NCBI RefSeq assembly: GCF_905475395.1
Contig: NC_058339.1
Coordinates: forward strand, 88,050,520-88,114,519
Reading direction: 5' to 3'
Length of the DNA stretch: 64,000 bases
Origin: Chrysoperla carnea
Lineage: Eukaryota; Arthropoda; Insecta; Neuroptera; Chrysopidae
Part shown: one piece after another, positions 1-12,914 of the stretch
How the letters are laid out: each line of letters opens with the position of its first letter
How positions within the stretch are numbered: position 1 is the first letter of the stretch
Made by a program: the position numbers and the translations under genes
Notes under the pieces: model-generated
What the model was told of the DNA's origin: nothing
Database searches by the model: none
The model's input: the letters and a program-made list of their open reading frames with translations, nothing else

Positions 1-3000
1 TTTCACCATGAAAATTACCATGGAATATAAAGAAAAGGTTAAACTTGTCTAATAATATATAAATTTGTCTTTTTATTAATAAAAATAGTAATTTTGTGAC
101 AATGAATCTAAAATTTAATAAATAAAAAATGAATTTTTAATCGACTTCAAAAAAAAGGAGGAGATATTACATTTCACTGTATTTTTTTGTGTAACGCTTA
201 AAAATAATGATGCTAGGAAAAAAATTTTGTCATAGGTGTTCATAAAATCACCTAATTAGTCCATTTCCGGTTGTCCGTCCGTCCGTCCGTCTGTGGACAC
301 GATAACTCAAAAACGAAAAAAGATATCGAGCTGAAATTTTTACAGCGTGCATGGTATTTCAACAATTAACTCAGTCAATTGTTTGTTTTCACTTGTTTAT
401 ATTAAAATTAGACCTAGTATATACCATCAATTTATCTTCGCAGACACTGTAGTCTATTCTAATTTCATACTAAGCCCATTCGATAATATAAAGTGGGTAC
501 ATATCATTTTTGAGAATCTCTAAGAAGTGGCAGCAGCCCCTGCCTGCCCCCTCTGGTGACGACCATGTTTCTTAATGAACTTGACGGCGCTATGATTATA
601 AAAATCCTTAAATGAATGCCAATTTCACGGTTTCGTTCATTAATTACATAAATTATATAAAAATGTGTCAAGAGAAGTCATAATTGATTAGCCATTAGCA
701 TTAATCTGGTAATCCCTCGTTTAAGGTCAAGACTTTGTGAATTATTAAATAATAGAAAAAAAAAATGTCAATTTTAATTCAACTTTTTTTTTCAATGTCA
801 ACCACTTGTAAGTAAACAAACGTGATTCCATATTGCAAAAAATATTCATTAATAAAAATTATTAAAAAAACAATTATCAAAAAAAAAAAAAAAAATTATA
901 CGTGGGTGGGACTCGAACTGACGTGACATACTTTGATTTTTATTTTTTTTTTATAGCTCGTAAAATCAAAAGTAAATTAAGAGATTAAATCAACCCTAAA
1001 TTAAAAAAAAAAAATTTCGGGTGTCATCACATGATAGGTTATTTTTAGATTTATCATAAGCTAATTTTAACCGAAAAATTATAATTCGGAACGAATTTTA
1101 GCCAGTCTTTTTGTTCGGACTTAGATTAAGTCCAAAAACGATGTTTTTGTGATGTGATGTTAATCTATTCTTCGTCGAAATATCAAAATGGATTCAAGGA
1201 TTCATTTGAAATCTTAACACTGATTTCGAAAGGGAAAACATTGGCCTCAATTATGTCCATTAGACCTAAAATTTTTAAATCTCAATAATATCGTGTGAGT
1301 AATTGATAGTTTATTTTGCAAATAAAAAACCAATAAAAAATTTTTAAAAGGTCAATATTTATTTTTGTTTTGTTTAAATTAAAAATAAAGTTGTTTTTCT
1401 TCAAAATTACGACAAAAACAGTTTCTGAATTAATTAACTGTAAATTATTATTTTTAAAAAATACTTTCAATTATTTAATCTGTTACTATCTTCAATATTT
1501 TTCGCCTGAAAAACAATCACCGAAAGAATTTTTATAAAATAAAATTATGTAAAATAATAATAAATATTTTTTTTTTAAATAATTATGAAATGTCACTTGA
1601 AACATATTTCTTATCAAATCCTTTTCACAAATTTGTTTTTAATTAAACAATTAGGATTCCGTATCTAACTTTCAGTATCACTGAGATCATCAAAGTATTA
1701 ATTACCAAAATACAATATAGAACATAAAATTCGGTAACTTTTGAGTTAATTTTGAATGGAACCTACCTATAACAATGTCAAGAAAGCTTGGTTTTTCCTA
1801 TGTTATTTGTTTTAAACCTATTGCAGAATTTCAGTGATATTTTTCTTTTAAAAGGTATTTCCAGCATGGTATTTGCAGTTCCTATGTTAAAACTTTGATA
1901 AAATCCATTTTTCGACAGAATTTAACGAATTTTCACAGACTGACAATTGGGCTTGCTATTAAATCCCAAAGTTTCAGAAATTTTGAGCGTTTAAAATACA
2001 AGATAATTAATGGCTTTGACAATGCACGTCAAAGTTAATATCCCGAAAACAAAAAGACATGGTGATTTTTTTTTTTCTAAAAATATTTGTTTCAATTCTC
2101 CAACCTTTTTTTAAGAGAGAATTTTTTAATATCGTAAAAAATGGCTGAGAGGACAGTGAGTTTTACATGCTTTGAATGGGGAAATCGCGAACTTTGAAGT
2201 TGATTAAACGACTAAACTACTGCAACTTCGGGCTCTCACAGATAACATTATTCTGGGTCTGTGAAAAAAGAGGTCAAATCTATCGACAAGTAGTTTCATG
2301 TTTGTAATACCTCAAAAATTTAGACAGTTTAGCTGAGATAATTTCCCATAAGATTTGGTAAAAACACTGACTTTGATATTAAATTTCGACGTATAAAAGG
2401 ATGATTAATTGATGACATATAAAAGGATGATTAATTGATCAATAAAACTTCAAATCTTTGGTATGATTTTCAATTTACGGTATCGAAATACCTTAAAGAG
2501 TTGAAATGACAATGATCATAAAATTTTAAGTTAATGTCGCCTAAATCTTTCAGAGAATCAATATGAATTTTTCAAAAAGACGTATAAATGGATGATTAAT
2601 TGATAAATAAAATTTTTTGGACAATTTTCATTTTTTTGGTATCGTTATACCATAAGTGAATATGATATGGAACCCTTTATTGTATAATCTTACTACATAC
2701 TTAATTATACAAAATATTTTTCGAAAATAAAGGAATCTATTATTTATTTCTCATAATCTATGTAATTGTTCACATAATTTGTAAATTTTTTTCGTGTGTG
2801 TGTGTTTTTCAACAAATTTTATGGATAAAATAATAATACAATGAACAAATATACTTAACATCTCAAAAAGTACTACTGAAGTACTTACGGCTGATCGATC
2901 TTATCTCAAAAAAATTTTTTTATCATAATTAAACTAATTTAAAGAGCATCCTCTTTTACAACAAAGTTATCAGTACGAGATTGTATTTAGTAATAAAATT

Positions 3001-3154
3001 TCAGTTGAAAATTTTCAATTCACTTAGAAACACTTACCAATAATTTATATTTGTGAGATTAGAAAGTGCGTAAATTATCCAAAAAAACTTTGTATTGAGT
3101 TTAAATAAACTTTGAGTTTTAATTTTTATATTTTTTTTCTTGTATTTGTTACAG
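1..3154. other. non-coding region upstream of glutamine synthetase coding exon
   Basis: I see no convincing coding exon on either strand. The region is very AT-rich with homopolymer runs. It holds one dispersed repeat copy at about 130-410 (listed separately). A short stretch at 900-930 reads on the minus strand like a tRNA B box (GTTCGAGTCCC), with no partner A box that I could confirm. A 3' splice acceptor at 3151-3154 just before the first coding exon implies that at least one 5' untranslated exon, and the promoter, lie in this stretch or further left. Confidence 0.6.
130..410 (+). repeat. dispersed repeat family A, copy 1
   Basis: It contains the block TCCATTTCCGGTTGTCCGTC followed by a short CCGT tandem, then GACACGATAACTCAAAAACG and a stretch ending in TTTTTACAGCGTGC. 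It ends with a TCAACAATTAACTCAGTCAA segment. The same ordered blocks recur at 16726-17100, 20195-20480, 29815-30165, 32098-32355 and 56820-57085. No terminal inverted repeat or coding content was recognised, so the transposon class is unknown. Confidence 0.8.
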
Positions 3155-6100
3155 AACATTTTTAAATCATGGCTTCAACATTAGCAGATTCACCAAATGC
3201 TAAATTAAATAAAACATTATTAGCGAAATATATGGATTTACCAATTCCAGATGGAAAGATTCAAGCTATGTATATATGGATTGATGGAACTGGTGAAGGA
3301 ATTCGTGCCAAAACAAGAACTTTAACTAATGTACCATCATCACCAAAAGGTATTGTACCTCTGTTTTGAAATACTTTTAGGTTTGGTATTTTGAGAAATC
3401 CTTTAAAACGGTATCTAATCTAAATAACTCATTTTTTTAATCACTTCAGGTGATAAATTCTCACTGCACGAGCAGAAAAATGAAAGTACGCAAAATATGA
3501 ACGTTTAAAATTCCTAATTAAACAAAGAGGAAAATATAGGCTAGTTACGTCACATATAAAATACATATAAAACTTTGTTTTGCTAAAAGGAGAGAGGCAA
3601 TCAATCTTTGAATGCTTATAACTTCTTCGTTTTTTAATCAATTTTAATTTCACTTTCAAATTTACTCATGGTATCAAGTCTAGTTTTACATTTGTATGCA
3701 TAATATGGCAAATTCGACATTAGGAAACTACCGTTAAAAGCAAATTGACCCAGCCACCGGTTGCAATGGCTCAGTTATTCGTTGTGTGCGTAGTCATGGT
3801 AGGGACAATAAAATCGATGCCAGCGCTTCCAGTGAAAAGTTTTTGCGATAAAGGAGGCTGTTATGACTAATTTGCAGTTCTTTCCATGTTAATCTTATAG
3901 AAAATGTCAAATTAAAATTATTGAAAAATACTAATTAATTAAAACAAATGCATTAAAAATTGTGAAAATAAGAAATCAAATTGCACAAGCATTATTTTTC
4001 AAATGTAAATTATCATAATTATTTATTTAAATTTGTGAGACAATAATATTAAATTTTCAATGTAAGTCATAGATGCATCCGTACAATTCTATAATTAAAG
4101 TAGTGTATCGTTACCATAGAAACGCCTCCAATAAAACTCACGCACGATGCGAATATCTAATACAAAAAATAAAAGTTTTTGCAAAGTTTTTGATTTTGAT
4201 TACTGATTTTGCTAAATTTTACTTGTTATAAAAAAAATCGACATTAAGCTGATTTAAATTTAATCAGAAAGCTAATGGTGTGGCAACTGAATGGATAATT
4301 TTTTATTCGCCGTTTTATCAATTTTTATAGATTTGTTTTTAAACAATTTTTGAAGAAAACAAAATTTATTACATCAAAAAAAAAAAGTTGTTTACTCTGA
4401 TTATGATTTGCATAAAAATTTCTTTCGGAAAAAAATTGTTTAAAAATAATGAGATAACGAAAATTAAAAAAATTTTTTCCCTACAGATAATTAATAATAT
4501 AGAAAATTTTTTTAATATTTATAACGATGACCCCTCTTGATTGATGTTAATTTCATTTAATATCCGGTAAATTATTTTGAGATAAAAAATTAATATTTAT
4601 TTTTGTTTTCATAATAATAATCACGTAACTTCCATGAATTGACCTTCCGTATTACTCAGTGAGGTCTTTTTTTACAGTTTTGGATAACTTCTCAGAAATT
4701 ACATGTTCAATCGTCAAATACATCCGATTTATAGGCACAAAAAACTTTTTCAAATTTTTGCTATTTTCTTAAGGAGCATTTATGACCATGAAAAAATGAA
4801 AAAAAAAAACTGCACAAATTGTTTTGGAATCTTTAATTCACCGCGACATTTTACTAGGGCTCTGAACTCGATAATCTGCCTGAATGTCTAAAAAACCTAA
4901 ATTAAAAAATAATTTTTCATTAAGATATCACATATCATCCATTTACCGTTTTCCCATAAGACCACTACTTTTGAAGTCATTTACTTATTTAAATAATCAG
5001 GCAACCCCCTAAAATTTTCAGAATTGATTCAGACTAAGTCCAACTTCATATAAAAGAAAACCAAGCCTTTTATCCAAAATTGCTCTGGCGATCGTACATC
5101 CTTAATGTAATAAAGAGCCGAGTACGAAGTTGCGATTAATTTCATTAATAAAATCTCTATAATAATATTTTGATAAGCATCAATAATTATAATTTTGATA
5201 AATATATAAACAGTATTTATATTTGTAAACAATATATTTCCTGGAAAAACTGCTACCATAAACGTGAATAAAATATCATAAAATTATATTTTTTTAATTA
5301 ATAATTTTTATCAACAAAAAAATTCATATATTTTAAGCTTTAAAATAATATTTTTCCTGTTATATCTATATTTGATAAATTTTAATTCCTGGACTTAATA
5401 TAATACATCCTATAGGATAATCTATTATTTGTTTTTTGTTTTTAATCGGGCCATTCCCCTTTTTAAAAAATTCCCTGTACATTAAAGCCTAGTCCAATAA
5501 GTTCTTTAAATAATCTTATTCATTAGAAATAACTAAGTCGGGAGGCAATGTTCCGACTGATATATCAACGCCCAGACCCAAATTGCTAATGATAGAAGTT
5601 AAACATTTCGAGAGGATATTGATTTTATACGGTAGTTATAATTTAAGAACAAATTTTTCGAAATTCAGCGCCTGAAAGTGTTGGAATAGGAGATAAAATT
5701 TTGTATAAAAATATACAAATAGACATTTTTGAGTTCACTACTTAATCTATTTTAGAAATTCTTTCACCTAAAAAAAGAATACTAAATTTTCACCTATAAG
5801 GCGAGCAAATGGGACATGGGTCTACTTGTCCTAAAAATAGAAGTTAAGTTTGAATTTAGCGGGCTGGCTAATCGGGGAGAGGAGAAGGCTTAAACGGGTG
5901 GGCTAAGCATATTAATAACTATTAACGAATAATTAAAACTGCACTTTTTAATTTAGATTAATAATCAAATATTACAATCAAATAAATTAATTGTAGGTGT
6001 AAAAAGCGAAGTTCATGGTATAGCAACTAAAAATATATGAAAAACTTGAATGGAAATTTTTCCAATTTATTGATGACCAAAGTGTAAGATAAATTAATAA

Positions 6101-9100
6101 TAATAATCGAAGCTATGATTATTATTGTACAAGTGACCGATTTAAAAAAACACGATCGCCGCCTGATAGACTGTCCCCCTATCATGTGAATGTAATAAAT
6201 AGCATTGTAATTAGTTAATTAGTGTTTATTTGTTTATTTATTGTATACATCCTGTTATTGCGAAATTAGGGCTCCATATTTGAATTCATTGGAATTGAAC
6301 CGAATGAGTTGACGTATACAAAACTTGAATAGGTACTTACTCAATATGATATGTATTTTCAGTTCGAAGGTGATTGTTTGAATCCCGAAAATATGAATTT
6401 TTTTTCATATATCTTTATGTTTTATTTGCCCTAAATTTTGTCCATGATAGGTATTTAAATTTGATTGTCCCGGTCACGAAGGTTATAAGAAGGAGAACGA
6501 TCGCTATAGAAAATATTGTCCCCGAAATATGGATAAAATAAGTGAGGCGCTGCGACCGCTAAGTAGTATCAATAAAAGCGGGCTGTTGTGCGCTAATTTG
6601 AAATGATATATCAATTTGTACATTATGCAACTAACTTCATTTACTTGTACTCATAAACAGCTAACTTCGCAGATACTACTTCTTGATGACAGCGCGGCTG
6701 GTGGCTGAAAAATGAACTATAAATTCTACAAATTTTCAGGGATAGACGAGCTAATGCTTTAACACGTAGCGATCGTTCTCCTTCTTTATAACCTTCATGG
6801 TCCCGGTAATGTTTTTTATTTCGTCGCCAATAGAACTTCGGTATCTCGTACGAGTTGCTAATTAATAATATTAAAAATTCAGATGTTTATCTTTACATTA
6901 CCCTTATGTCCGATTAACCTTAATCAGAAATTTATGGATCTGATGGCTCGAGATCACATATAACAGCTTGTTTATACAAACTACTATTTTATAATAGTCA
7001 ATTTATGAATTATATTGAAATATATACACATATGTAGCTGTTATTTAATAAAATTAATGGGATGGGAGAACTCCTATTCATTCATTGGGATCATTATTAA
7101 ATACAGGATGATTATTAAAGTTAATTATTCAAATTTAGATGAGCATTTCTGTAGGCTGTATTATATGCATTTTATTAAAATATAAATCCCTTTCAGGACC
7201 AAAAGTAACAAGCCATAGATAGAGTCTGGTGCGACCCTTGAGGTTCACACGAATAATTTTTCAGCCTAATAAAAAGTTATAACAAATTTTCAAAAATAAA
7301 AACTCACCCGACTCAAGACGACTTGATCGAATGTTATGAAATTCTTTTCGGATTATATTGCTTTTAATACGCATCGATCGACACTTCAAAGAAGTCGATA
7401 TCATTTTTTGTTCGCTCGCTATCGATTAGGATAAAATTTAAGAAAAAGCTCGTCCGGATCGAAAAGACTCGATCGAATATTATGAAATTCTTTTCGGCTC
7501 ATATACTCGGACTACTTTAACTGTACTATTATCATTTTTGATTCATTCAATAAGCTGAATAGATTATGATTGTAATCGGTAAAACTATGTGAACAAATTG
7601 AATAAAACAATTTGTTATGAATTGCTTTTTAATAAATTGATACAAGAGTCAATTACATTAATTAATTGATTTAATAATATATATCGGATATTATTTTATT
7701 TATTATATTTTCTAACTATTTTCCTTGGGGTTTTCCACACTCAAGGAAAAAATAATTAATTGTTCTAATTATTTCATACCACCAGTTTCATAATGTTTTT
7801 ATGTTTTTTTTTTCCAATGAAACAAATTTTATGGTGGTCGATTTATTTTATCGCAATTTCCATGTTTTTCCTAATTTTTATTGTAATATCCAAAATAGTG
7901 TTCTTTTTCCATTGGTTGTTATAATTGAAATTTCATTATTTTTAGCAAAAAATTCACTTAATTTAGCAAACTCCAGCGTGTATCACGCATTTTTTAAATT
8001 ATTTTTAAACTAGTTAAAAAAATAAGTTGTTAATATTAAAATTAATAACAATTTTATTTATTTTTTTGCCTTTTATCTCATGCAATAAATAAATATTGCA
8101 ATAAAAAAAAACATTTGTCAGTCACTGTCACGTATTTGCTAAATGAACATGTTCGTGACAATAGAAATTATGAAAACGTATTTAAATTATTTAATTTTTT
8201 TATTACATCCTTTACTATTGATAATAATTATTATTATCAGTAATTAGTAGTAGTCAATGCATAATTAATAATAATAAATGACAAAGAAATTTTAATGACA
8301 ACTTTATCTCAAGTTGTTAATGGTAAGGACATGCATGTACCCATCCAGATTTTGATCCAATGAAGCAGGAATTTTTGGTCAAGAGAAGGATAGACAAGAA
8401 ATTTTTGTCAAACAGTACTTTGAATATTACGTCCAATTGGTTTGAACTTTTATAAGACTAATTAATATTATCGAAATACGATAACTATTTTTCCCATAAA
8501 CACATTAGGCAATTCTCTAAGGAATTATCGTCCAAAAAAGAGTAAAACTAATCGTATTCCATCTACCTTTTGTCACTTATCCGTGGGTGCAAGAGGGGGC
8601 GGTACAAGGGAAGTACATTTGCACCCCCCTGCCTTGAAGAAAAATACACCGAAAAAGTTTAAAAATTGTTTATCCTCCCCTACTCTTTTCCACCTCAGTT
8701 CCCTACGAAGAAAAAAACGAGTGTGCTTTAGACCACACGACTGAAGTAAAATTTCTTTAGCACCATCTTTTGGTGTAAATGCATGTTCCAAATTGAATAA
8801 ATATTATTTATGAGATTATTGAATCAGAGTGACTGGACTAAGCTACTGGATCTCTGTGTAAATGTATAATGTTTTATATACTTATCCCCCCCCCCCCCTC
8901 TCAATTTGATCAGATCTCTTTTCGTAACAAGCTTGATCTCTTTCTATCTTCATTAAATTATATCTCCTTCTCAATTCGAACACACTTTTCTTAACAAGCT
9001 TGATCACACATTTTCGTAACATTCTGATTATAAATTCTCCCGTTTACTCTCCAAATCAAGCGTGCCTAAAGAAGTTTTACTTCAAAAATTCACCGTATCA

Positions 9101-12100
9101 CCATTAATTAAACGTATAGCAAATACGTTCAATTCATCCATAAAACCACTGCTTCCAGAAGTTTTTCTGTTCTTTTTTTCACAGTAGACGATTTGCATTC
9201 ATACAATAAAACAGGCCACCCATAACACTTGAGCAATCCAGTCTTTGTTCTTTTAGAAATGTTTTTGTTTACCAGTAACAACCTGAAATTATTAAAAGCT
9301 ACCTTTTGCGAGGGTCACACGTCTCTTGATCTTATGTGCACATCTACCGTCTTTAAGAGATAAGAGATCCAAGATATATACATATTGGTTCTCTAGTTCC
9401 ACCATGGTGCTATGAATTCTTAATTTGCATTTGGTTTTTGTTTGCTTATCACCATGCACTTTGTCTTACTTGCGTCTATCTAGAAATAGTTTAAAAACCT
9501 TTCGAAAACTCAGAATGATGTGTCCGTTACAGGTTCGAGAGAAATAATAAATACCAATTATTTTTCAACGTCCTTGCTTTTCCTATTAAAATATTGGATT
9601 GTTTAATTTATAGAATATTAAATTTTAAACTTTATGTTACTAACTTAAAATTTAATATTTGTTATGAGATAAAACATTTAGAGATAAAAAAAAAATATCG
9701 ATATTTTTATAAATATAATTTCCATTGTGTTAATATAAAAATTTTGTCCCGCGAATAAATATGCCTAAAGTTTTGAGTTAGCTTATTCCTTGAACAATTT
9801 TGAGCTGAAAATGTCTCTAACATTTTTGTTCAAAACTCAAGGTCTATAAAACGGTAGTCCCCAAACTGATTTGGGAATATAATGAACTTTCCACCTACAT
9901 GAGAATGAAATGCTTGGGGGAATGCCAGGGCTCATAGTTTTTTATTAATTTCCAAAAGAAAGAGGTTATAATCCGGATGTCGATTTGACCATATTACACA
10001 TAAAAATGTAAAACTAGACTTGATACCATGACAAAATTTGAAAGTGAAATTAAAATTGATTAAAAAATGAAGAAGTTATGTAAGCAATCAAAGATTGCAT
10101 TCAAAGGTTGCCCATCTCCTTTTAGCAAAACAAAGTTTTATATGTAATCTCCATGGCGATACTCACGTATGACTTCACTAGTGGGTATCTTTCTCTTTGT
10201 TTAATCTTTAATTAGGAATTTTAAACATTCATATCTTGCATACCAGTAAAGATTTTTAAAAACCAACTTCACTTTTCTATTCGTGAAGTGAGAATTCTAA
10301 ATCTGAAGCGATAAAAAAAATTTATTCCAATCCTCTACTATTAGTTAATTAATAAATTGAGCAGTTAACTAATTAGTTTAGATCCCTTTATCCTGGACCA
10401 TACCCTCGTGGCAACACTCTTAAACGTAACAGTTAATTTACAGAAATTATAAATAATTATATCTTTCCAGATTTACCTAGATGGAATTATGATGGAAGCT
10501 CCACTTATCAAGCAAATGGTGAAAATTCTGATACATATCTCCAACCAGTAGCCATTTATAAGGATCCATTCCGTCGTGGAAACAACATTTTAGTATTATG
10601 TGATACCTACAAGTTTAATTTGGAACCAACTGGTAAGTTATTTCGGAAAAAATTTAATGATTGCCTGTCACAACAAATGTGCGATTATATGAATTTAACT
10701 GGCTTTACTCGTAAGGCAGTACGAGTAACTCGTAAGAAAAACAAAAGCCGCATCATTATAGCTTATAAAGAAGAAAAGGGGTAGTTTTTGGGATATTTTT
10801 CCCATTTTCGGGGGTTGTGATATAGGGAGTGAAATTTTTCGAACTATTTTTTAATTGGACTTGATTTTGAGTGGATTGGTGAAAATCCCACCTTTCTAGC
10901 TTGTATAGAACAGAAAAAAGACAGTTTCCGAGGGGTTTTCTCAGTTTCGAAAAAGGACGTGCAATGAAAAATTGGTCAAAAATTGGGAATGCTGCAATGA
11001 TTATCTGAGTTTATTGCCTCATAGATAATTTAATCAAGTTTTATTTTGTTCTGGGGAAAATTTGTCATGACACATTCACTTTTAACTTTGATTAGGCGCC
11101 ACAAATTTTGATTCATATAAAAGAACATTCGATGCCAAAGAATTTTCAATCTAAAACTATTCAATTTGAAACTAATCGCTCAACTTATGTTTTTAGAAAC
11201 AAACCATCGCATATCATGTTTAGCTGCGATGAAAGCGGCTGCAGATCAAAAACCATGGTTTGGTATTGAACAAGAATATACATTACTCGATCATGATGGC
11301 AGACCTTTAGGATGGCCTAAAAATGGTTTCCCAGGTGCACAAGGTCCATACTATTGTGGTGTTGGAGCTGATCGAGTTGTTGCTCGTGATATTGTCGAAG
11401 CACATTATCGTGCATGTTTATACGCAGGCGTAAATATTGCTGGTTCAAATGCTGAAGTGATGCCAGCCCAATGGGAATTCCAAGTTGGGCCATGCGAGGG
11501 TATTAAAATGGGTGATGATTTATGGATGGCACGATTTTTATTACATCGTATTGCTGAAGAGTTTGGTGTTATCGCTACGTTAGATCCAAAACCAATGCCT
11601 GGTGATTGGAACGGTGCCGGAGCCCATTGTAACTTCTCAACGTTAGCAATGCGTGAAGCAAATGGTATTGTGGACATTAATCAAGCTATCGAGAAGTTGA
11701 GTAAATGTCATGAGAAGCATATTCGAGCGTATGATCCTAAACAAGGATTAGACAATGCTCGCCGATTAACTGGCAGACATGAGACTTCATCTATCCACGA
11801 TTTTAGTGCTGGTAAGTGAAGCGAAAATTAACCATCAGATTTATTGTTGATAATATTAGTTAAGGTAAATTATAGCGTAGTAAAAGAGAGTTTTGAGAGG
11901 AGAAAAACAAATTTTTCGGTTAACTTTGGTAAAATAAAACTTTTTATTAGAAGAAAAGTTATTCATATCCCTATCCCTAAACATTAAAAATTTGAAAGTA
12001 AGGTTTGTTGTTTGTTTGTTACGCTTTCACGAAAAAACTATTGAATGAATTTGAATGAAATTTGACAATAATATAGCTCATACATTAGACTAATACATGA

Positions 12101-12797
12101 ACTATAATTTATAAAGATATTTATAAAAAAAAATTAAATTTTCCTTTGACATTTCACTGCGCCATCTATGAACATCATTTTACAACTAAATTAAAGATTT
12201 CTATTTCTTTAAAGATTTTTAAATTAAAGTAAAAATGGTGATATACTTAATGAATAATTACTACGCTATAATTTACCTTTTCAACTAATATTATCGACAA
12301 TTAATAATACGAACGCCAAGTTTCTGAGATTTCGACTGAAATGATCCCAGAATATCGAAATAAATTTATTTCTGAGCGTTTCTGAAAATATTTTGAAAAA
12401 TATTCGTTTAATCGACAAATGAATAGAATTTTTATATATATCGTTTTTAGACTGTCTAGATTAGACAGTCCAAAAACTCTGAGAAATTCAGAGTTATTCA
12501 GAGTTCCAAAGACTTTTTAAAAGTTCAAAAAACTTTTTCTGAGCGTCTAAGACTTATTAAGACTAATTCTTTCTTAAAATATTTTGCCCACCAGGATGAG
12601 ACTTTTATTTTAATACATCGTCAAATTAATTGTTTATGTTTTTTGCAGGTGTTGCAAATCGTGGATGCAGTATTCGTATTCCACGTGAAGTTGCCGATGA
12701 AAAGAAAGGCTACTTAGAAGATCGTCGACCATCATCTAACTGTGATCCATATTCTGTAACTGAAGCTATTGTACGTACTGTCTGTCTCAACGAATAG
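3155..12797 (+). CDS. Gs2: glutamine synthetase, cytosolic type (complete, 4 coding exons)
   Basis: Makes glutamine from glutamate, ammonia and ATP. Coding exons are 3169-3349, 10471-10632, 11197-11811 and 12649-12797; the first lies in an exon that opens after an acceptor at 3154. All introns are GT-AG and the phases join exactly, giving 368 aa, the normal length for eukaryotic GSII. Landmarks: WNYDGSS soon after the first junction, metal-binding Glu139 and Glu141 in GIEQEY, the [10 protein letters not shown] loop at 253-262 with His258, GRHET with the flap Glu310, and Arg324 in VANRG. The start [15 protein letters not shown] has no mitochondrial presequence, so I infer the cytosolic Gs2-type enzyme rather than Gs1. 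The gene looks intact. Intron 1 is 7121 bp and carries several repeats. The symbol follows the Drosophila cytosolic gene and is an inference. Confidence 0.95.
3445..3725 (+). repeat. dispersed repeat family D, copy 1
   Basis: Shares ordered blocks with 9970-10280 (opposite strand) and 54418-54645 (same strand): GAATTCTCAC-like start, ATATGAACGTTTAAAATT, TTAAACAAAGAGGAA, TTTTTTAATCAATTTTAATT, then ATGGTATCAAGTCTAGTTTT. It lies 95 bp after the end of glutamine synthetase coding exon 1. No coding capacity; class unknown, probably non-autonomous. Confidence 0.8.
6475..6799. mobile_element. hAT-like MITE, 325 bp, with 8-bp target duplication
   Basis: Ends are inverted repeats of about 30 bp. The left end reads CACGAAGGTTATAAGAAGGA then GAACGATCGCTA. 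The right end, reverse complemented, reads CATGAAGGTTATAAAGAAGG and continues with the same motif. It is flanked on both sides by GTCCCGGT (6467-6474 and 6800-6807), a perfect 8-bp duplication typical of the hAT superfamily. There is no transposase inside, so it is non-autonomous. The right half recurs at 14199-14373. Confidence 0.85.
7300..7505 (+). repeat. diverged direct duplication, about 142-bp period
   Basis: The motif GACTTGATCGAATGTTATGA followed by AATTCTTTTCGG at about 7319-7350 recurs as GACTCGATCGAATATTATGA followed by the same AATTCTTTTCGG at about 7467-7498. Upstream AAAACTCACCCG and AAAAGCTCGTCCG also align. This reads as a local tandem duplication in the glutamine synthetase intron. 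Confidence 0.6.
9970..10280 (-). repeat. dispersed repeat family D, copy 2 (inverted)
   Basis: Reverse-strand copy of the family also seen at 3445-3725 and 54418-54645. On the plus strand it opens with AAAACTAGACTTGATACCAT, then AATTTGAAAGTGAAATTAAA, and ends near GTGAAGTGAGAATTC. It is in the same intron as copy 1 but in the opposite orientation. Confidence 0.8.
12445..12595. mobile_element. fold-back element family C, truncated copy
   Basis: In glutamine synthetase intron 3. It keeps the right arm seen in two fuller copies (20901-21102, 45860-46117): AATTCAGAGTTATTCAGAGT, then TCTAAGACTTATTAAGACT, ending in CCACCAGG. The matching left arm is missing or too diverged to see. Confidence 0.65.
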
Positions 12798-12908
12798 ATG
12801 CCTTTTATTAAATCATTATTCTTATTACTGTTCGAATATTCTCGAACATTGAAGACAGGAAAAAAATCGCAATTTATTTAGAATATTCTTAATATTTATA
12901 TTTAAAAA

Positions 12909-12914
12909 AATAAA
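12909..12914 (+). terminator. candidate polyadenylation signal of glutamine synthetase
   Basis: AATAAA lies 111 bp after the stop codon, the first canonical hexamer downstream. In an AT-rich genome such hexamers arise by chance, so this is only suggestive. Confidence 0.45.

Larger units (their letters stand above)
3350..10470 (+). other. glutamine synthetase intron 1 (7.1 kb)
   Basis: GTATTG donor, TTTCCAG acceptor. Contents: a family D repeat at 3445-3725, a second family D copy in opposite orientation at 9970-10280, a 325-bp terminal-inverted-repeat element at 6475-6799, a diverged direct duplication at about 7300-7362 and 7442-7505, and a poly-C run near 8886-8899. I saw no nested gene. 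The stretch 10000-10470 and the remaining AT-rich sequence show no other recognisable feature. Confidence 0.8.

Noticed and set aside
890-935. tRNA on the minus strand (GTTCGAGTCCCACCC)
   Set aside because: Only the B-box side is visible; no A box or acceptor pairing could be found in the flanking A/T runs.
8560-8800. Minus-strand 72-codon frame with a C-rich patch
   Set aside because: No start context or family; the G/C runs look like repeat sequence inside the glutamine synthetase intron.
11405-11677. Minus-strand open frame of 90 codons
   Set aside because: It is the shadow of the glutamine synthetase third coding exon.
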